Positions 1 through 9,363 of a DNA stretch of 64,000 nucleotides are shown one piece after another. Numbering within the stretch: position 1 is the first letter of the stretch; every line of letters begins with the position of its first letter. Source of the DNA: Natronobeatus ordinarius (GTDB taxonomy: Archaea > Halobacteriota > Halobacteria > Halobacteriales > Natrialbaceae); assembly GCF_024362485.1 (NCBI RefSeq), contig NZ_CP101456.1, positions 868,001 to 932,000 of the forward strand, given 5' to 3'. The position numbers were made by a program, and so were the translations under genes. The notes below the pieces were generated by a model, which searched no databases, was not told the origin of the DNA, and was given only the letters and a program-made list of their open reading frames with translations.

Positions 1-867
1 GCCGGCGTCCCGACCGTCTGGCTCGGCGTCCTCGAGTACGTCCAGGAACACGACGTCGACATCAGCAGTCTCGAACGGATCATGGTCGGCGGCAGCGCGG
101 CGCCGAAGAGCCTCATCGAAACGTTCGACCAGGAGTACGACGTCACGATGCTCCACGGCTGGGGCATGACCGAGCTCTCGCCGGTCGGCACCATCTCCCA
201 CCTCAAACCCGAGATGCGCGAGTGGGACCGGGACAGCAAGTACGACCAGCGAGGCAAACAGGGGTTGATCCTCCCCGGACTCGAGTTCAGAGTGATCGAC
301 GACGACGGCGAGGAAGTTCCCTGGAACGGCGAAGACTTCGGTGAACTCCACATTCGTGGTCCGTGGGTGACCGACTCGTACTTCGGTCGGGACGACGCCA
401 ACGAGGCCGACTTCGACGGCTCCTGGTTGAAAACTGGAGACATCGTCACGGTCGACTCTGAGGGCTATCTGACCATCGTCGACCGCACGAAAGACGTCAT
501 CAAAAGCGGTGGCGAGTGGATCTCCTCCGTCGACCTCGAGAACGCGTTGATGGCCCACGAGGCGGTCGTGGAGGCGACGGTCATCGGCGTCTCTCACGAA
601 CGCTGGCAGGAACGACCGGTCGCCTTCGTAGTCCTCAGCGAGGCGGCACGCGACCGGGCCGAACCGGAGGCCGTCAAAGACGAACTGTTCGAACTCGTCC
701 GTGCGGACTACCCCAAGTGGTGGACGCCGGACGACGTCCTGTTCATCGACGAAGTCCCCAAGACGGCCACCGGAAAGTTCGACAAGAAAGTCCTTCGAGA
801 CCAGTACGACGACCCGGACCTCCTCGAGGACGCCGCGCCCGAAGACGCCGCGCCCGAGGACGCCTGA
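1..867 (+). CDS. Acyl-CoA synthetase (AMP-forming), C-terminal part; 5' end outside window
   Basis: The frame is open from base 1, so the true start lies upstream. The visible 288 residues are the C-terminal part of an ANL-superfamily AMP-dependent acyl-CoA ligase, which activates a carboxylic acid through an acyl-adenylate to an acyl-CoA. Visible signatures are the G-W-G-M-T-E motif that binds the adenylate, the hinge T-G-D followed by D-R-x-K-D-x-I-K, and the C-terminal P-K-T-A-T-G-K catalytic lysine motif. The tail carries a short E-D-A-A-P repeat that looks like an acidic extension. The family resembles medium/long-chain fatty acid ligases, but the substrate cannot be read from this fragment. 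Confidence 0.9.
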   Translation, partial: AGVPTVWLGVLEYVQEHDVDISSLERIMVGGSAAPKSLIETFDQEYDVTMLHGWGMTELSPVGTISHLKPEMREWDRDSKYDQRGKQGLILPGLEFRVIDDDGEEVPWNGEDFGELHIRGPWVTDSYFGRDDANEADFDGSWLKTGDIVTVDSEGYLTIVDRTKDVIKSGGEWISSVDLENALMAHEAVVEATVIGVSHERWQERPVAFVVLSEAARDRAEPEAVKDELFELVRADYPKWWTPDDVLFIDEVPKTATGKFDKKVLRDQYDDPDLLEDAAPEDAAPEDA

Positions 868-1245
868 GCCGGAGAGCAGCCTCCCAAGCGGCGACTGCTG
901 GAGAAACTCGAGAGCGGTCCGGGTCGGCCATCGAATCGGGGGACGCTATCCCGTCATGAATCCGCCCGGCGGAACTCGACCTGCCGGTCGACGACCGTTC
1001 GGCTCCGATTGGGCTGTCGACAGATCAGGTGAGTGCTCGATCGTTCGCTTCAGCTTCGTGCTCGTCCGTCGGACGACCGCACCGAACTGGTGTGAACTAG
1101 TACTCATATCTGAGTAAATGGGGTACCCGGGTAAAAAGTATTTTCGAGACGAACGATCGTGCAGGTCTCGCGACGACTGTCGACGAGCCGGCACGCTGCC
1201 AATCGAATCAGCAACCCTTAGGAATCGCGGCTGTGACCTCCAGTC
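868..1245. other. Intergenic region between acyl-CoA synthetase and hmgA
   Basis: No convincing gene is seen in these 378 bases. They contain a 16-base perfect palindrome at 1101-1116 (6-base arms around TATC) followed by an AT-rich stretch near 1117-1145. A weak TATA-like stretch near 1214-1222 lies about 28 bases before the hmgA start. Confidence 0.5.
1101..1116. promoter_or_regulatory. Perfect inverted repeat, possible operator
   Basis: TACTCA-TATC-TGAGTA is a perfect 6-4-6 inverted repeat in an otherwise GC-rich intergenic region. Its size and symmetry suit a dimeric winged-helix regulator. It lies 130 bases before hmgA, so the controlled gene is uncertain. Confidence 0.35.
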
Positions 1246-2475
1246 ATGACCGACGCCGAGACCCTCGCCGACCGGGTGCGAGAGGGTGAGCTTCGCCTGC
1301 ACGAACTCGAGGAGCACGCAGACCACGAGACGGCCGTCGCGGCCCGTCGACTGTTGATCGAGGAAGAGACGAGGACGAGCCTCGAGACCGTCGGCGACTA
1401 CAGTTTCGCTGCCGCCGTCGCCACCGGGACAAACATCGAGAACATGATCGGCGCGGCGCAGGTTCCAATGGGGGTCGCCGGTCCCGTCCCCATCGACGGC
1501 GGCGCAGCCGACGGCGAGTACTACCTGCCGCTCGCGACGACCGAGGGGGCGCTGCTCGCCTCCGTCAACCGCGGCCTCTCCGTGATCCGCTCAGCTGGCG
1601 GGGCGACCGCTCGCGTGACGAAAAACGGCATGACCCGCGCGCCGGTGTTCCGCGTCGACGGCGTCGCCGAGGCCGCCGAGACCGTCGCGTGGGTCGAGGA
1701 GAACCTCGAGTCCCTTCGGGAGGCCGCCGAGTCGACGACGAACCACGGTGAACTGCTGGGCGTCGAACCCTACGTCGTCGGCGACTCCGTCTACCTGCGA
1801 TTCGCGTACGACACCAAAGACGCGATGGGGATGAACATGGTCACCATCGCGACCCGCGAGGTCTGTGCGGTCGTCGAAGCCGAGACGCCCGCCTCGCTCG
1901 TCGCCATCTCAGGGAACCTCTGTTCCGATAAGAAACCCGCCGCGATCAACGCCGTCGAGGGCCGCGGCCGCTCGGTGACGGCCGACGTCGTCATCCCCGG
2001 CGAGCTCGTCGAGGAACGCCTGCACACGACGGCCGACGCGATCGTCGAGGCCAACACCCGCAAGAACCTGATCGGGAGCGCCAAGGCCGGGAGTTTAGGA
2101 TTCAACGCCCACGCGGCGAACGTCGTCGGCGCGGCCTTCCTCGCGACCGGCCAGGACGAAGCCCAGGTCGTCGAGGGCGCCAACGCCATCACGACGATGG
2201 ACACGCGCGAGCGCGAGGATGGCACCGTCGACCTCTACGCCAGCGTCTCGCTCGCCTCACTCGAGGTCGGCACCGTCGGCGGCGGCACGAAACTCCCCAC
2301 GCAGTCAGAAGCGCTCGAGGTCATGGGCCTGCGCGGGGGCGGCGACCCGGCCGGTGCCAACGCCGACGCGCTGGCGGAAGTGATCGCCGTCGGCGCGCTC
2401 GCCGGCGAACTCTCCTTGCTCGCCGCGCTGGCCTCGAGACACCTCGCGAGCGCCCACGAGGAGCTCGGGCGCTAG
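1246..2475 (+). CDS. hmgA: 3-hydroxy-3-methylglutaryl-CoA reductase (class I, NADPH)
   Basis: It reduces HMG-CoA to mevalonate, the committed step to archaeal isoprenoid lipids, and is the target of statins in haloarchaea. The 409-residue length fits the soluble archaeal class I enzyme, with no membrane domain. The catalytic residues are visible: Glu100 in A-T-T-E-G-A, Lys229/230 in S-D-K-K-P-A, Asp304 in G-Q-D-E-A-Q and His404 near the C-terminus in S-A-H-E-E. The glycine-rich cofactor segment G-T-V-G-G-G-T is at 342-348. The gene stands alone and is convergent with the next gene, from which it is separated by a palindromic element. Confidence 0.97.
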   Translation: MTDAETLADRVREGELRLHELEEHADHETAVAARRLLIEEETRTSLETVGDYSFAAAVATGTNIENMIGAAQVPMGVAGPVPIDGGAADGEYYLPLATTEGALLASVNRGLSVIRSAGGATARVTKNGMTRAPVFRVDGVAEAAETVAWVEENLESLREAAESTTNHGELLGVEPYVVGDSVYLRFAYDTKDAMGMNMVTIATREVCAVVEAETPASLVAISGNLCSDKKPAAINAVEGRGRSVTADVVIPGELVEERLHTTADAIVEANTRKNLIGSAKAGSLGFNAHAANVVGAAFLATGQDEAQVVEGANAITTMDTREREDGTVDLYASVSLASLEVGTVGGGTKLPTQSEALEVMGLRGGGDPAGANADALAEVIAVGALAGELSLLAALASRHLASAHEELGR

Positions 2476-2578
2476 TCGTACTGGCCCGACGACGCGGCCT
2501 GGTCCGACGACGCGATATCGCCTGGCGGTCGACTGACGTACGGAGAACGAGCCGTGATCGGCGCGGAGCGCGATTCAT

Positions 2579-2654
2579 ACGGTCTGTTGTGATTCTGTAC
2601 CGGTGCTCGCTTCCCCGTTCGAGCGAGCACCGGTACCACGGTCCAACGATCCGT
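2579..2654. repeat. 76-base palindromic element after pitA
   Basis: This is an imperfect long palindrome with a perfect 15-base inner stem (GTACCGGTGCTCGCT and its complement) around a 10-base loop, and weaker outer arms that share GTTG/CAAC. It ends one base from the pitA stop codon and lies between two convergent genes, so it could act as a bidirectional terminator. Its architecture matches the two 86-base elements around ubaA (outer GTTG arm, spacer, CCGGTG stem, 10-base loop). Confidence 0.7.
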
Positions 2655-2655
2655 C

Positions 2656-4155
2656 TCAGGCGAGGAAGACGTGTCGCGGCCGGTCGGCGAGGACGTCGCG
2701 GCCGTACTGGACGGTCTCGGAGAAGGCGTCGCTGCGGAAGAACGCCATGGCGTCCTCGCGGGAGTCCCAGCGGCTGGCGATGAACATGTCGTTTTCGTCC
2801 TCGCGGTTGGCGAGCAGGTCCGACTTCCGGTGGCCGTCCATCTCGCCCAGGAGTCCGCCGACTTCCTCGAACGTGCTCACGAAGTCCTCGCGGTGCTCCG
2901 GCTTGACGGTGTAGAACATCCCCATCGTTCCCCACGAGTCATCGTCGTCGTCGCCGGCCTGCCTGACCACGTCGGGGAGGTCGGCGAGAAAGCCCGCAGC
3001 CGTGTTCGCGGCGCGATCGGTCTCCCAGAGGCTGACGACGGCCGTCTCGGCCTCGGGGTCCTCGGATTCGTAGACGGCGGTCTTCACGTGGCTGTCGTAG
3101 TGGTCGAAGTTCGTCCGCAGGCCGTCGACCTCCTCGAACAGCTCGTCGGCGTCGGCCCCAGAGTAGAGGACGACCGCGTGAACGTCCTCGCCGTGGGGTT
3201 TGCCGGCGTAGACGCCGAGTTCCTCGAGTTCGCTGCGCACCGCCTCGCCGTCGTCGCCGCGTGGTGGGCTGCCTGCACCCTCGTCCGCGTGGGGATGGTC
3301 AGCCGCGCTCTCGCCGGCGTCGTCGGCTGCGTGGGGGTGGCCACCTGCGCCAGCGTGGGCATCGCTCGCGGCCTCCTGCGGGACGGGTTCGCCTGCCAGG
3401 TACGCACCGAGGTTCTCCGGGGCGAAGCGCCGACCGACGTAGAAGCGGCCGAACTCGGCGTACCGGGAGGTCGAGGGGTCAAAGCGCATCTCGTAGAGGA
3501 GGTCCTTGATGTTCGTCGGATCGTCGGCGAACAGCGTGACGCCCCACTCGTGGTCGTCGAAGCCGATGCTGCTCGAGATGACCTGGGTGACCTTTCCGGC
3601 GTACTGCTTGCCGAGTTCGCCGTGGGAGGCGAGATGCTCGGCGCGCTCGTCGAACGGCAGGTCGTACCAGTTATCCTCTTCGCCGCGGCGTTTGTCCATC
3701 GGGTAGAAGTTGACGTACTCGGCGTCGGGGATCTCCGGGTGGAGTCGCATGTTGATGTACCGCTGGATACCCGGGTCGACCTCCTCGTCCTCGAAGTACG
3801 CACTCGAGACGTAGCCCGAGACCTCGGTCACCGAGACGAACGAGTCGGTCTGCTCGGTGAAGCCGGCGAGGGCGGTGTGTTCGAACCGGCGCTCGAGCAC
3901 CTCGAGGTCGGCCATCGTCGGCCGCAGGTGGACGATCAGGAGGTCGGCCTCGTGGCCGAGGATGGCGAACGTCGCCGAACTGCCCTCGTCGGCGTCGGTC
4001 ACGCGTTCGCAGTCGGCGAGGAAGGAAACTCCCTCCTCGATCGCCCGGCGGCGTTCGTGGTCGGGTGCGTCCCGCCAGGCGTCCCAGTCGACCGTTCGGA
4101 AGTCGTGTAAGACGAACCAGCCTTCGTCAGTCTGCGGCGGTGTGCGTCGCTCCAT
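2656..4155 (-). CDS. pitA: PitA-like chlorite dismutase-family / Abm fusion, probable coproheme decarboxylase
   Basis: This 499-residue protein has two domains. Residues 1-255 match the chlorite dismutase/HemQ family and include the Y-P-M-D-K-R-R segment (151-157) seen in coproheme decarboxylases and a candidate axial His178 in A-S-H-G-E. Residues 262-300 form a His/Asp/Ala-rich linker. Residues 310-499 are an antibiotic-biosynthesis-monooxygenase-like (Abm) domain. This is the layout described for Haloferax PitA. By family it should bind heme and probably decarboxylates coproheme III to heme b; that assignment is inferred from the motif. The start at 4155 is preferred to an upstream in-frame codon because the family begins M-E-R-R near the conserved domain. 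It diverges from a PadR regulator. Confidence 0.88.
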   Translation of the reverse strand: MERRTPPQTDEGWFVLHDFRTVDWDAWRDAPDHERRRAIEEGVSFLADCERVTDADEGSSATFAILGHEADLLIVHLRPTMADLEVLERRFEHTALAGFTEQTDSFVSVTEVSGYVSSAYFEDEEVDPGIQRYINMRLHPEIPDAEYVNFYPMDKRRGEEDNWYDLPFDERAEHLASHGELGKQYAGKVTQVISSSIGFDDHEWGVTLFADDPTNIKDLLYEMRFDPSTSRYAEFGRFYVGRRFAPENLGAYLAGEPVPQEAASDAHAGAGGHPHAADDAGESAADHPHADEGAGSPPRGDDGEAVRSELEELGVYAGKPHGEDVHAVVLYSGADADELFEEVDGLRTNFDHYDSHVKTAVYESEDPEAETAVVSLWETDRAANTAAGFLADLPDVVRQAGDDDDDSWGTMGMFYTVKPEHREDFVSTFEEVGGLLGEMDGHRKSDLLANREDENDMFIASRWDSREDAMAFFRSDAFSETVQYGRDVLADRPRHVFLA

Positions 4156-4285
4156 AGGCCAAGTTAGGACGGAGACGGTAAGAAAGGTCCTGTTTCTCAC
4201 CCGCCACGGCGCCGGGACCCCGGTGTCGACCGGAATTGCTGCCGACCGAAACCCTTTACGTCTACCCGTTTAAATCACGTGTCAT

Positions 4286-4807
4286 ATGCGGAAAAGTGGG
4301 CCGCCGAAGGGGCTGATCGCGTATCTCGTCCTCGAGTTACTCGAGGAGAAACCCCGGTACGGGTACGAAATCCTGAAAGAAATTCGCGAGATCAGCGGTG
4401 GCCACTGGGAACCGTCCTACGGCTCCGTCTACCCCATCCTCTATAAGTTCGAGGAGAAGGGGTGGGCCCAGCGGATCGAACGCGAGGACGAACCCGATCG
4501 GAAGTACTTCGAGCTCACTGAGTCGGGCTACGAGGAACTCGAGGAGCGACGCGAGAGCGGTGCGGAGAAGGCGAAAGACTTCGCCGACGTGATCCTCGGC
4601 TTCTTCCACGTCTACGCCGCGTTCGCGACCGACGAGCGGTTCGAACTCCCCGAGCGCGAGAACGAGTGGCGGTTCGACGAGGCGTTCAGCGAGTGGATCG
4701 TCGAACAAGTGGTCCGCCACCACGAACACTACTTCGAGACGGACTTCGAACGGGTGCCGGACACGCCCGAGGAGTTCGACGAGCGACACGGCCTCGAGGA
4801 CGACTGA
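4286..4807 (+). CDS. PadR family transcriptional regulator
   Basis: A 173-residue PadR-type regulator. The N-terminal 85 residues are a winged helix (G-L-I-A-Y-L-V-L-E-L-L followed by G-Y-E-I-L and the wing L-T-E-S-G-Y), and a C-terminal helical region serves for dimerisation. The PadR hallmark P-S-Y-G-S-V-Y-P-I-L is present. It is transcribed away from pitA across 130 bases, so control of pitA and itself is plausible. TATA-like CCTTTACG lies about 28 bases before the ATG and TTTAAA is at 4270-4275. PadR proteins usually repress in response to small hydrophobic ligands; the ligand here is unknown. Confidence 0.9.
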   Translation: MRKSGPPKGLIAYLVLELLEEKPRYGYEILKEIREISGGHWEPSYGSVYPILYKFEEKGWAQRIEREDEPDRKYFELTESGYEELEERRESGAEKAKDFADVILGFFHVYAAFATDERFELPERENEWRFDEAFSEWIVEQVVRHHEHYFETDFERVPDTPEEFDERHGLEDD

Positions 4808-4929
4808 CAGAGGCCGCTGAAGTCACGTACCGCCGATCGCCGACACCAGAGCGACCGGCGGTACATTGTCACAACGTTTCCTGTGAACCCGGGACCGACG
4901 TCGGGTGGCCCGTCGTCACCCGCCCCGGC

Positions 4930-6777
4930 TCACCCGGCGAATAGCGTCGGCCCGAACAGCATCAACAGGAAGCTGACGAGCATCGTCAGGCCGACGGTCG
5001 TCGTCACGGTCCGAACCATCCCTCGGTTCGCCTCGATCGGGAGTCGCGAGAGGACAGCCTCGGTGCTCGTCCGCAGGATGTGACCGCCGTCCAGCGGGAA
5101 GGCAGGGATGCAGTTGAAAAAGCCGAGCTGGACGTTGATCCAGCCGGTCCAGAACAGCAGGTTCGCGAGCACGAAGACGGTCCCGTCGCCGAAGAGGGCG
5201 AACGAGCCCTGAGCCGTGTAGAAGTTCTCGACCCCGCCGGTGAAGCCAGCGAAGTTGAACGGGAGCATGCCGACGACGCCGACGATCGGCAAGAACAGCG
5301 CGAACACGATCTTCCCGAGGAACGAGTCGGTGAACGGATCGAGGATCGGATGGAACTCGGCTTCGGTGTTACCACCCAGGATCGCCAGGTACTGATCGGC
5401 AGGGTAGAGCTGGACGCCGAGGTCGCTCATCACGACGCCGGAGACGCCGCTTGCCCCATTGATTCCGAGGAACGCGCCGTTCCCCTGTGGGTGCTCGCCG
5501 AGCGTCACGGTGTACTCGACCCGCTCGCCGTCGAGGTAGCCGGCGACGACGACCTCGTCACCGGGCTCGAGTTCGCCGATCCGATTCTCGAAGCTCCGGT
5601 AGTCGTGGACCCGCTCGCCGTCGAACGTGGTGATGGTGAGTTCCTCACCGGCCGGTGCCCCGGCGTCGGCGAGCGGGCCGTCGGTGCCGACGACGACGAA
5701 CGCACCGATCGGCGTCTCGCGCTCGACCGTCTCGCCGTCAGCCCGCTCGACGGTGAGCGAAACCACCTCGTTGTCGCCGACGGCCTCGAAGAGGCCGGCC
5801 TGGGTTGCGACCGGCTCGCCGTCGACGGCCCGGATCGTGTCGCCGGTCTCGACGCTGGTCGGGCCGTTGGCGACCGCCACGGTCACGAGTAACGATCGCT
5901 CGACCGTGGTCTCTCGCTCGCCGTCGTCGAGTTCGACGGTCACCTCGTCGTCGGTCGTCTCCTCGAGGACCGCCGAGAGGTCGTCGTTCGTCTCGATGGG
6001 CGTGCCGTCGATCGCGGTGATGCGGTCGTTCGGTTCGATGTCGGCTTCGGCCGCCGAGGAGCCGGGAGCGACGCCGCCGACGGCCGCCCCTGGTGCGACG
6101 GCAATCGCGCCGGCGACGGGGCCGAACAGCAGGGCGAACGCGACGATCGTGACCGCGAAGTTGGCGGTGACGCCGGCGGCGAACATCCGGGTCTGACCGC
6201 CGCGGCTCGCCTCGTACTGGTCTTTCTCGTCGGGTTCGACGAACGCCCCGAGCGGGATGATCGCGAGCATGGCGACGCCCATCGACTTGATGTCGATGTC
6301 CTCGACGCGACAGAGCAGGCCGTGGGCCCCCTCGTGGACGACGAGGCCGACGAGCAGGCCGAAGACGATGCCCGGCGCGGCCGACAGCGGGAGGAAGTCG
6401 TTGACGCCCGGGATGACGAGGACGTTCTGTGGCTGCTGGACCTCCGTCGTCTCGGTCGTCTGCAGCGCGCCGAACGCCGACAGCAGCAAGACGGCGAACA
6501 TACTCACCATCACGACGAGGGAGATGCCGATGCCGAGGTTCGCCCAGGCACGCCAGAACCGTTTCGGCTTCGAGAGGCGATCTAGAAACTCACGGCCGCG
6601 TTTCGTGTGAATCGTCAGGATCGGTCCCTGGGTGCCGACGTAACTCGGCAACAGGTCCCGTTTGCGGAGCGCGACGATGGCGAGCCAGTAGGTGACGAGT
6701 CCGACGAGTACCCACGTCAGCGGACTCGACGGATCGAGGAACGCAAGAACGGCAGGCGGAGACGAACCGTAATCCAT
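4930..6777 (-). CDS. Site-2 protease family (M50) membrane metalloprotease with PDZ-like domains
   Basis: A 615-residue multi-pass membrane protein. It has N-terminal membrane segments, the zinc motif H-E-G-A-H (148-152), a long extramembrane insert (about 225-470) with repeated PDZ-like P-N-D-R-I-T-A-I-D-G segments, and the second active-site motif N-C-I-P-A-F-P-L-D-G-G with Asp563 as third zinc ligand. Site-2 proteases cleave transmembrane helices to release signalling domains; the substrate is not predictable. It is larger than the other M50 protein in this window (11022-12146) because of the PDZ insert. It lies 58 bases downstream of lysS on the same strand. Confidence 0.93.
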   Translation of the reverse strand: MDYGSSPPAVLAFLDPSSPLTWVLVGLVTYWLAIVALRKRDLLPSYVGTQGPILTIHTKRGREFLDRLSKPKRFWRAWANLGIGISLVVMVSMFAVLLLSAFGALQTTETTEVQQPQNVLVIPGVNDFLPLSAAPGIVFGLLVGLVVHEGAHGLLCRVEDIDIKSMGVAMLAIIPLGAFVEPDEKDQYEASRGGQTRMFAAGVTANFAVTIVAFALLFGPVAGAIAVAPGAAVGGVAPGSSAAEADIEPNDRITAIDGTPIETNDDLSAVLEETTDDEVTVELDDGERETTVERSLLVTVAVANGPTSVETGDTIRAVDGEPVATQAGLFEAVGDNEVVSLTVERADGETVERETPIGAFVVVGTDGPLADAGAPAGEELTITTFDGERVHDYRSFENRIGELEPGDEVVVAGYLDGERVEYTVTLGEHPQGNGAFLGINGASGVSGVVMSDLGVQLYPADQYLAILGGNTEAEFHPILDPFTDSFLGKIVFALFLPIVGVVGMLPFNFAGFTGGVENFYTAQGSFALFGDGTVFVLANLLFWTGWINVQLGFFNCIPAFPLDGGHILRTSTEAVLSRLPIEANRGMVRTVTTTVGLTMLVSFLLMLFGPTLFAG

Positions 6778-6834
6778 TGTCGTCTCTTTCGGGGACGCGC
6801 TCTCAAAGCGCTTTTGTCTCCTCGACCGGCGTCG

Positions 6835-8526
6835 TCATCGCTCCCGGCGGAGCCGGGAGACGACGAACTCCTGGTCGACCTTCGCGAGAAACGGCCCGAG
6901 CTGTGGCCCCTGGTCGTCGTCGAAAAAGAGTCGGTAGCCCGCGGCGAAGAAGTCACCGACCGGGACGTCGTGGCGCTTTGCCGTCTCGTAGATCTCACCC
7001 TGTAACTCCTCGGGGCCGGGATCCGCCTCGACGAAGTCGGCGAGTTCGGAGAGCGCCGCCTCGGTAGCCGCGTCGAAGTCGTGGTCGGGAATCTCGCTGC
7101 GCTTGAGCTCGTAGTCGAACTGGTTGCCGGTCCGACGCGCCCAGTTTCGGGCGCGTTCGACGCGAGCCAGGGCGCCGTCGACCGCCCACTCCGGCGCGTC
7201 CTCCGGGATGTGTCCCTCCCGCCGGGCGATCTCCTCGCGCAGGTCGGGATCGTCAGTCATGCCGAGCACCGCGGCGAAGGTGTAGGGCAGTCGAATGCGC
7301 GCTTCTCGCGGTTGTTCGACCACGAACGGGTAGACGCGCTCGGCGAACGCCTGCTCGTCCTCGCTCGCTTCGACCTCACCGAAGTAGATCGCCTCGAACC
7401 GGTCGAACTCGTCGACCAGCAGGTCGAGCCGTTCGATGCTGAAGTCCCGCGCCTTCGAGGGATCCTTCGCGAAGAAGTACCGGAGCACCTCGGGCTCGAG
7501 CACCTCGAGCACCTCGGAGACGAGGATCACGTTCCCTTCCGAAGACGAGAACGGCTCGCCATCGAGGGTGAACCACTCGTAGACCATCGGCACCGGTGGC
7601 TCGATTCCCAGCACGTTCCGGGCGACGTCCTCGCCGCTGGGCCAGGAGCCCTCGGCGTGGTCCTTGCCGAACGGTTCGAAGTCGACGCCGAGTACCTGCC
7701 ACTGGCCGGGCCACTCGAAGCGCCAGGGTAGCTTGCCCTCGCTAAAGCTCGCCTCGCCCTCGTGGCCACAGCCCTCGATCGTCCGGTCGCCGGCTTCCAT
7801 GTCCGTACAGCGGTACGCGACGGTTTCGGCCGCTAAATCGACAGCCGTCACCGTCTCGGTGACCTTTCCACACTCCTCGCAGATGGGGTTGAACGGGACG
7901 TACTCCTCGTCGACTTTGTCCTGGTAGTTCGCGAGCACCTCGCGTGCGCGATCCTGATTCTCGAGGACGTGGCGGACGACGGGCTCGAGTTCGCCGGACT
8001 CGTAGAGCTCGGTCGTCGAGATGAGTTCGATCGGGACGTCGAGGGCGTCGGCGCTGTCCTGGATGATCGTCGAGAAGTGCGCGCCGTAAGAGTCACAGCA
8101 GCCGAATGGGTCCGGGATGTCTGTGTACGGAACGCCGAGATTCCGACCGAGCGCCCCCGCGTCGACGTCGCCGAGGCCGACGAGCTCGCCCTCGAGGTCA
8201 CAGAGCGTCCGTGGCAGCTTTCGCAGGGGGTCGCGGTCGTCGGCAGTGAAGACCTGTTTCACCTCGTGGCCGCGGTCGCGCAGCACTTCGGCGACGTAGT
8301 AGCCGCGCATGATCTCGTTGACGTTGCCGAGGTGGGGAACGCCCGAGGGAGAGATCCCGCCTTTGATCACGATCGGTTCGTCGGGATCGCGCGCCTCGAT
8401 CTCGTCGGCGATCTCGTCGGCCCAGAAGGCGTGGTGAGCCTCACCGCCCTCGTGCTGGATCGTGTACGGACTCGAGGTCGTCGACCGTCGGTCGGCGCCC
8501 GTCTCGTCGGCGTCGTCAGTGCTCAT
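6835..8526 (-). CDS. lysS: Lysyl-tRNA synthetase, class I
   Basis: This 563-residue enzyme charges tRNA-Lys. It is the archaeal class I LysRS and not the class II bacterial/eukaryotic form. The HIGH-equivalent is P-H-L-G-N (64-68) and the KMSKS-equivalent is F-S-S-S-E-G-N (326-332). Cys pairs at C-E-E-C (216-219), C240 and C253 may form a zinc ribbon in the insertion domain. The start codon overlaps the end of pyrH by 11 bases, so the two genes are probably co-transcribed with pyrH first. Confidence 0.97.
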   Translation of the reverse strand: MSTDDADETGADRRSTTSSPYTIQHEGGEAHHAFWADEIADEIEARDPDEPIVIKGGISPSGVPHLGNVNEIMRGYYVAEVLRDRGHEVKQVFTADDRDPLRKLPRTLCDLEGELVGLGDVDAGALGRNLGVPYTDIPDPFGCCDSYGAHFSTIIQDSADALDVPIELISTTELYESGELEPVVRHVLENQDRAREVLANYQDKVDEEYVPFNPICEECGKVTETVTAVDLAAETVAYRCTDMEAGDRTIEGCGHEGEASFSEGKLPWRFEWPGQWQVLGVDFEPFGKDHAEGSWPSGEDVARNVLGIEPPVPMVYEWFTLDGEPFSSSEGNVILVSEVLEVLEPEVLRYFFAKDPSKARDFSIERLDLLVDEFDRFEAIYFGEVEASEDEQAFAERVYPFVVEQPREARIRLPYTFAAVLGMTDDPDLREEIARREGHIPEDAPEWAVDGALARVERARNWARRTGNQFDYELKRSEIPDHDFDAATEAALSELADFVEADPGPEELQGEIYETAKRHDVPVGDFFAAGYRLFFDDDQGPQLGPFLAKVDQEFVVSRLRRER

Positions 8527-9241
8527 CGTCCGCCCAGTACGTTGGTTCCTCGCCGACGCCCTCGGGGACGACGTCGGTGCCCTCGTGTTCGCCGTAGCGG
8601 GCCGCCCGAGCGATCCGGTCGGGGTCGGTGCCGTCGAGCACGATCGTCCGCATGCCCGATCGCTGGATGATCTTCGCCGCCAGCAGGTCGACCGGCGCGG
8701 AGGAGCCGGCGTTCATCTCGAGGTCGGCGATGACGTCGACCAGCTCGCGCGCGGTGAGTTCGTCGAACTTGACCGCGTCGGGGTTCTCGTTCGGATCGTC
8801 GTCGTAGACGCCCGGGACGCTCGTCGCGTAGACGAGCAGGTCGGCGTCGACGTACTCGGCGAGGGCGGCTCCGACGGCGTCGGTCGTCTGGGCCGGGGCA
8901 ACCCCGCCCATCACGCAGACGTCTCCCTGGCGGAGCGCGTTGCCCGCCTCGTCGTAGTCGTGGGCGGGCGCCGTCACCGTCCCCTCGCCCAGCGCGGCGA
9001 TGAGCAGCCGGGCGTTGAGCCTGGTGACGTCGATTCCCAGCTGATCCAGTTCGATCTCGTTCGCGCCGAGTTCGCGGGCAGCACCGATGTACTCGCGGGC
9101 GACGCCGCCACCCCCGACGACGGCACCGACCCGACAGCCATCCTCGACGAGGTCCTCGACGACGGCAGCGTGTGCCGCCACCCGGTCTGAGCCAGGTTCG
9201 GGCACGAGGACGCTTCCGCCGATGGAGACGACAACTTTCAT
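8516..9241 (-). CDS. pyrH: UMP kinase
   Basis: It phosphorylates UMP to UDP in pyrimidine nucleotide synthesis and belongs to the amino-acid-kinase fold. The 241 residues begin M-K-V-V-V-S-I-G-G-S-V, the archaeal-type phosphate-binding start; further signatures are the G-G-G-G-V-A-R-E loop and the A-T-S-V-P-G-V-Y-D-D-D-P segment typical of UMP kinase. A longer open frame upstream lacks homologous character, so the start at 9241 is chosen. It precedes and overlaps lysS. Confidence 0.95.
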   Translation of the reverse strand: MKVVVSIGGSVLVPEPGSDRVAAHAAVVEDLVEDGCRVGAVVGGGGVAREYIGAARELGANEIELDQLGIDVTRLNARLLIAALGEGTVTAPAHDYDEAGNALRQGDVCVMGGVAPAQTTDAVGAALAEYVDADLLVYATSVPGVYDDDPNENPDAVKFDELTARELVDVIADLEMNAGSSAPVDLLAAKIIQRSGMRTIVLDGTDPDRIARAARYGEHEGTDVVPEGVGEEPTYWADDEH

Positions 9242-9363
9242 GCTACCGCGGTGTAACCGGGAGCCGACCTTAAGCGTTCTCAACCCCGATTGGCGCCCCG
9301 GAGTCGACTTCGAGCGAGCGCAGTGGCGACACCTACAAGCCTCGAGCCGTCTTTCGTTCGACC

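Noticed and set aside
2671-4110. 479-residue plus-strand frame opposite pitA
   Set aside because: It is an antisense shadow of a clear gene; its sequence is Val/Gly/Arg-rich and without domains.
6795-6825. Palindrome AAAGCGCTTT before the M50 protease gene as an operator
   Set aside because: The core is a short self-complementary word that overlaps the expected promoter; without further copies it cannot be separated from chance.
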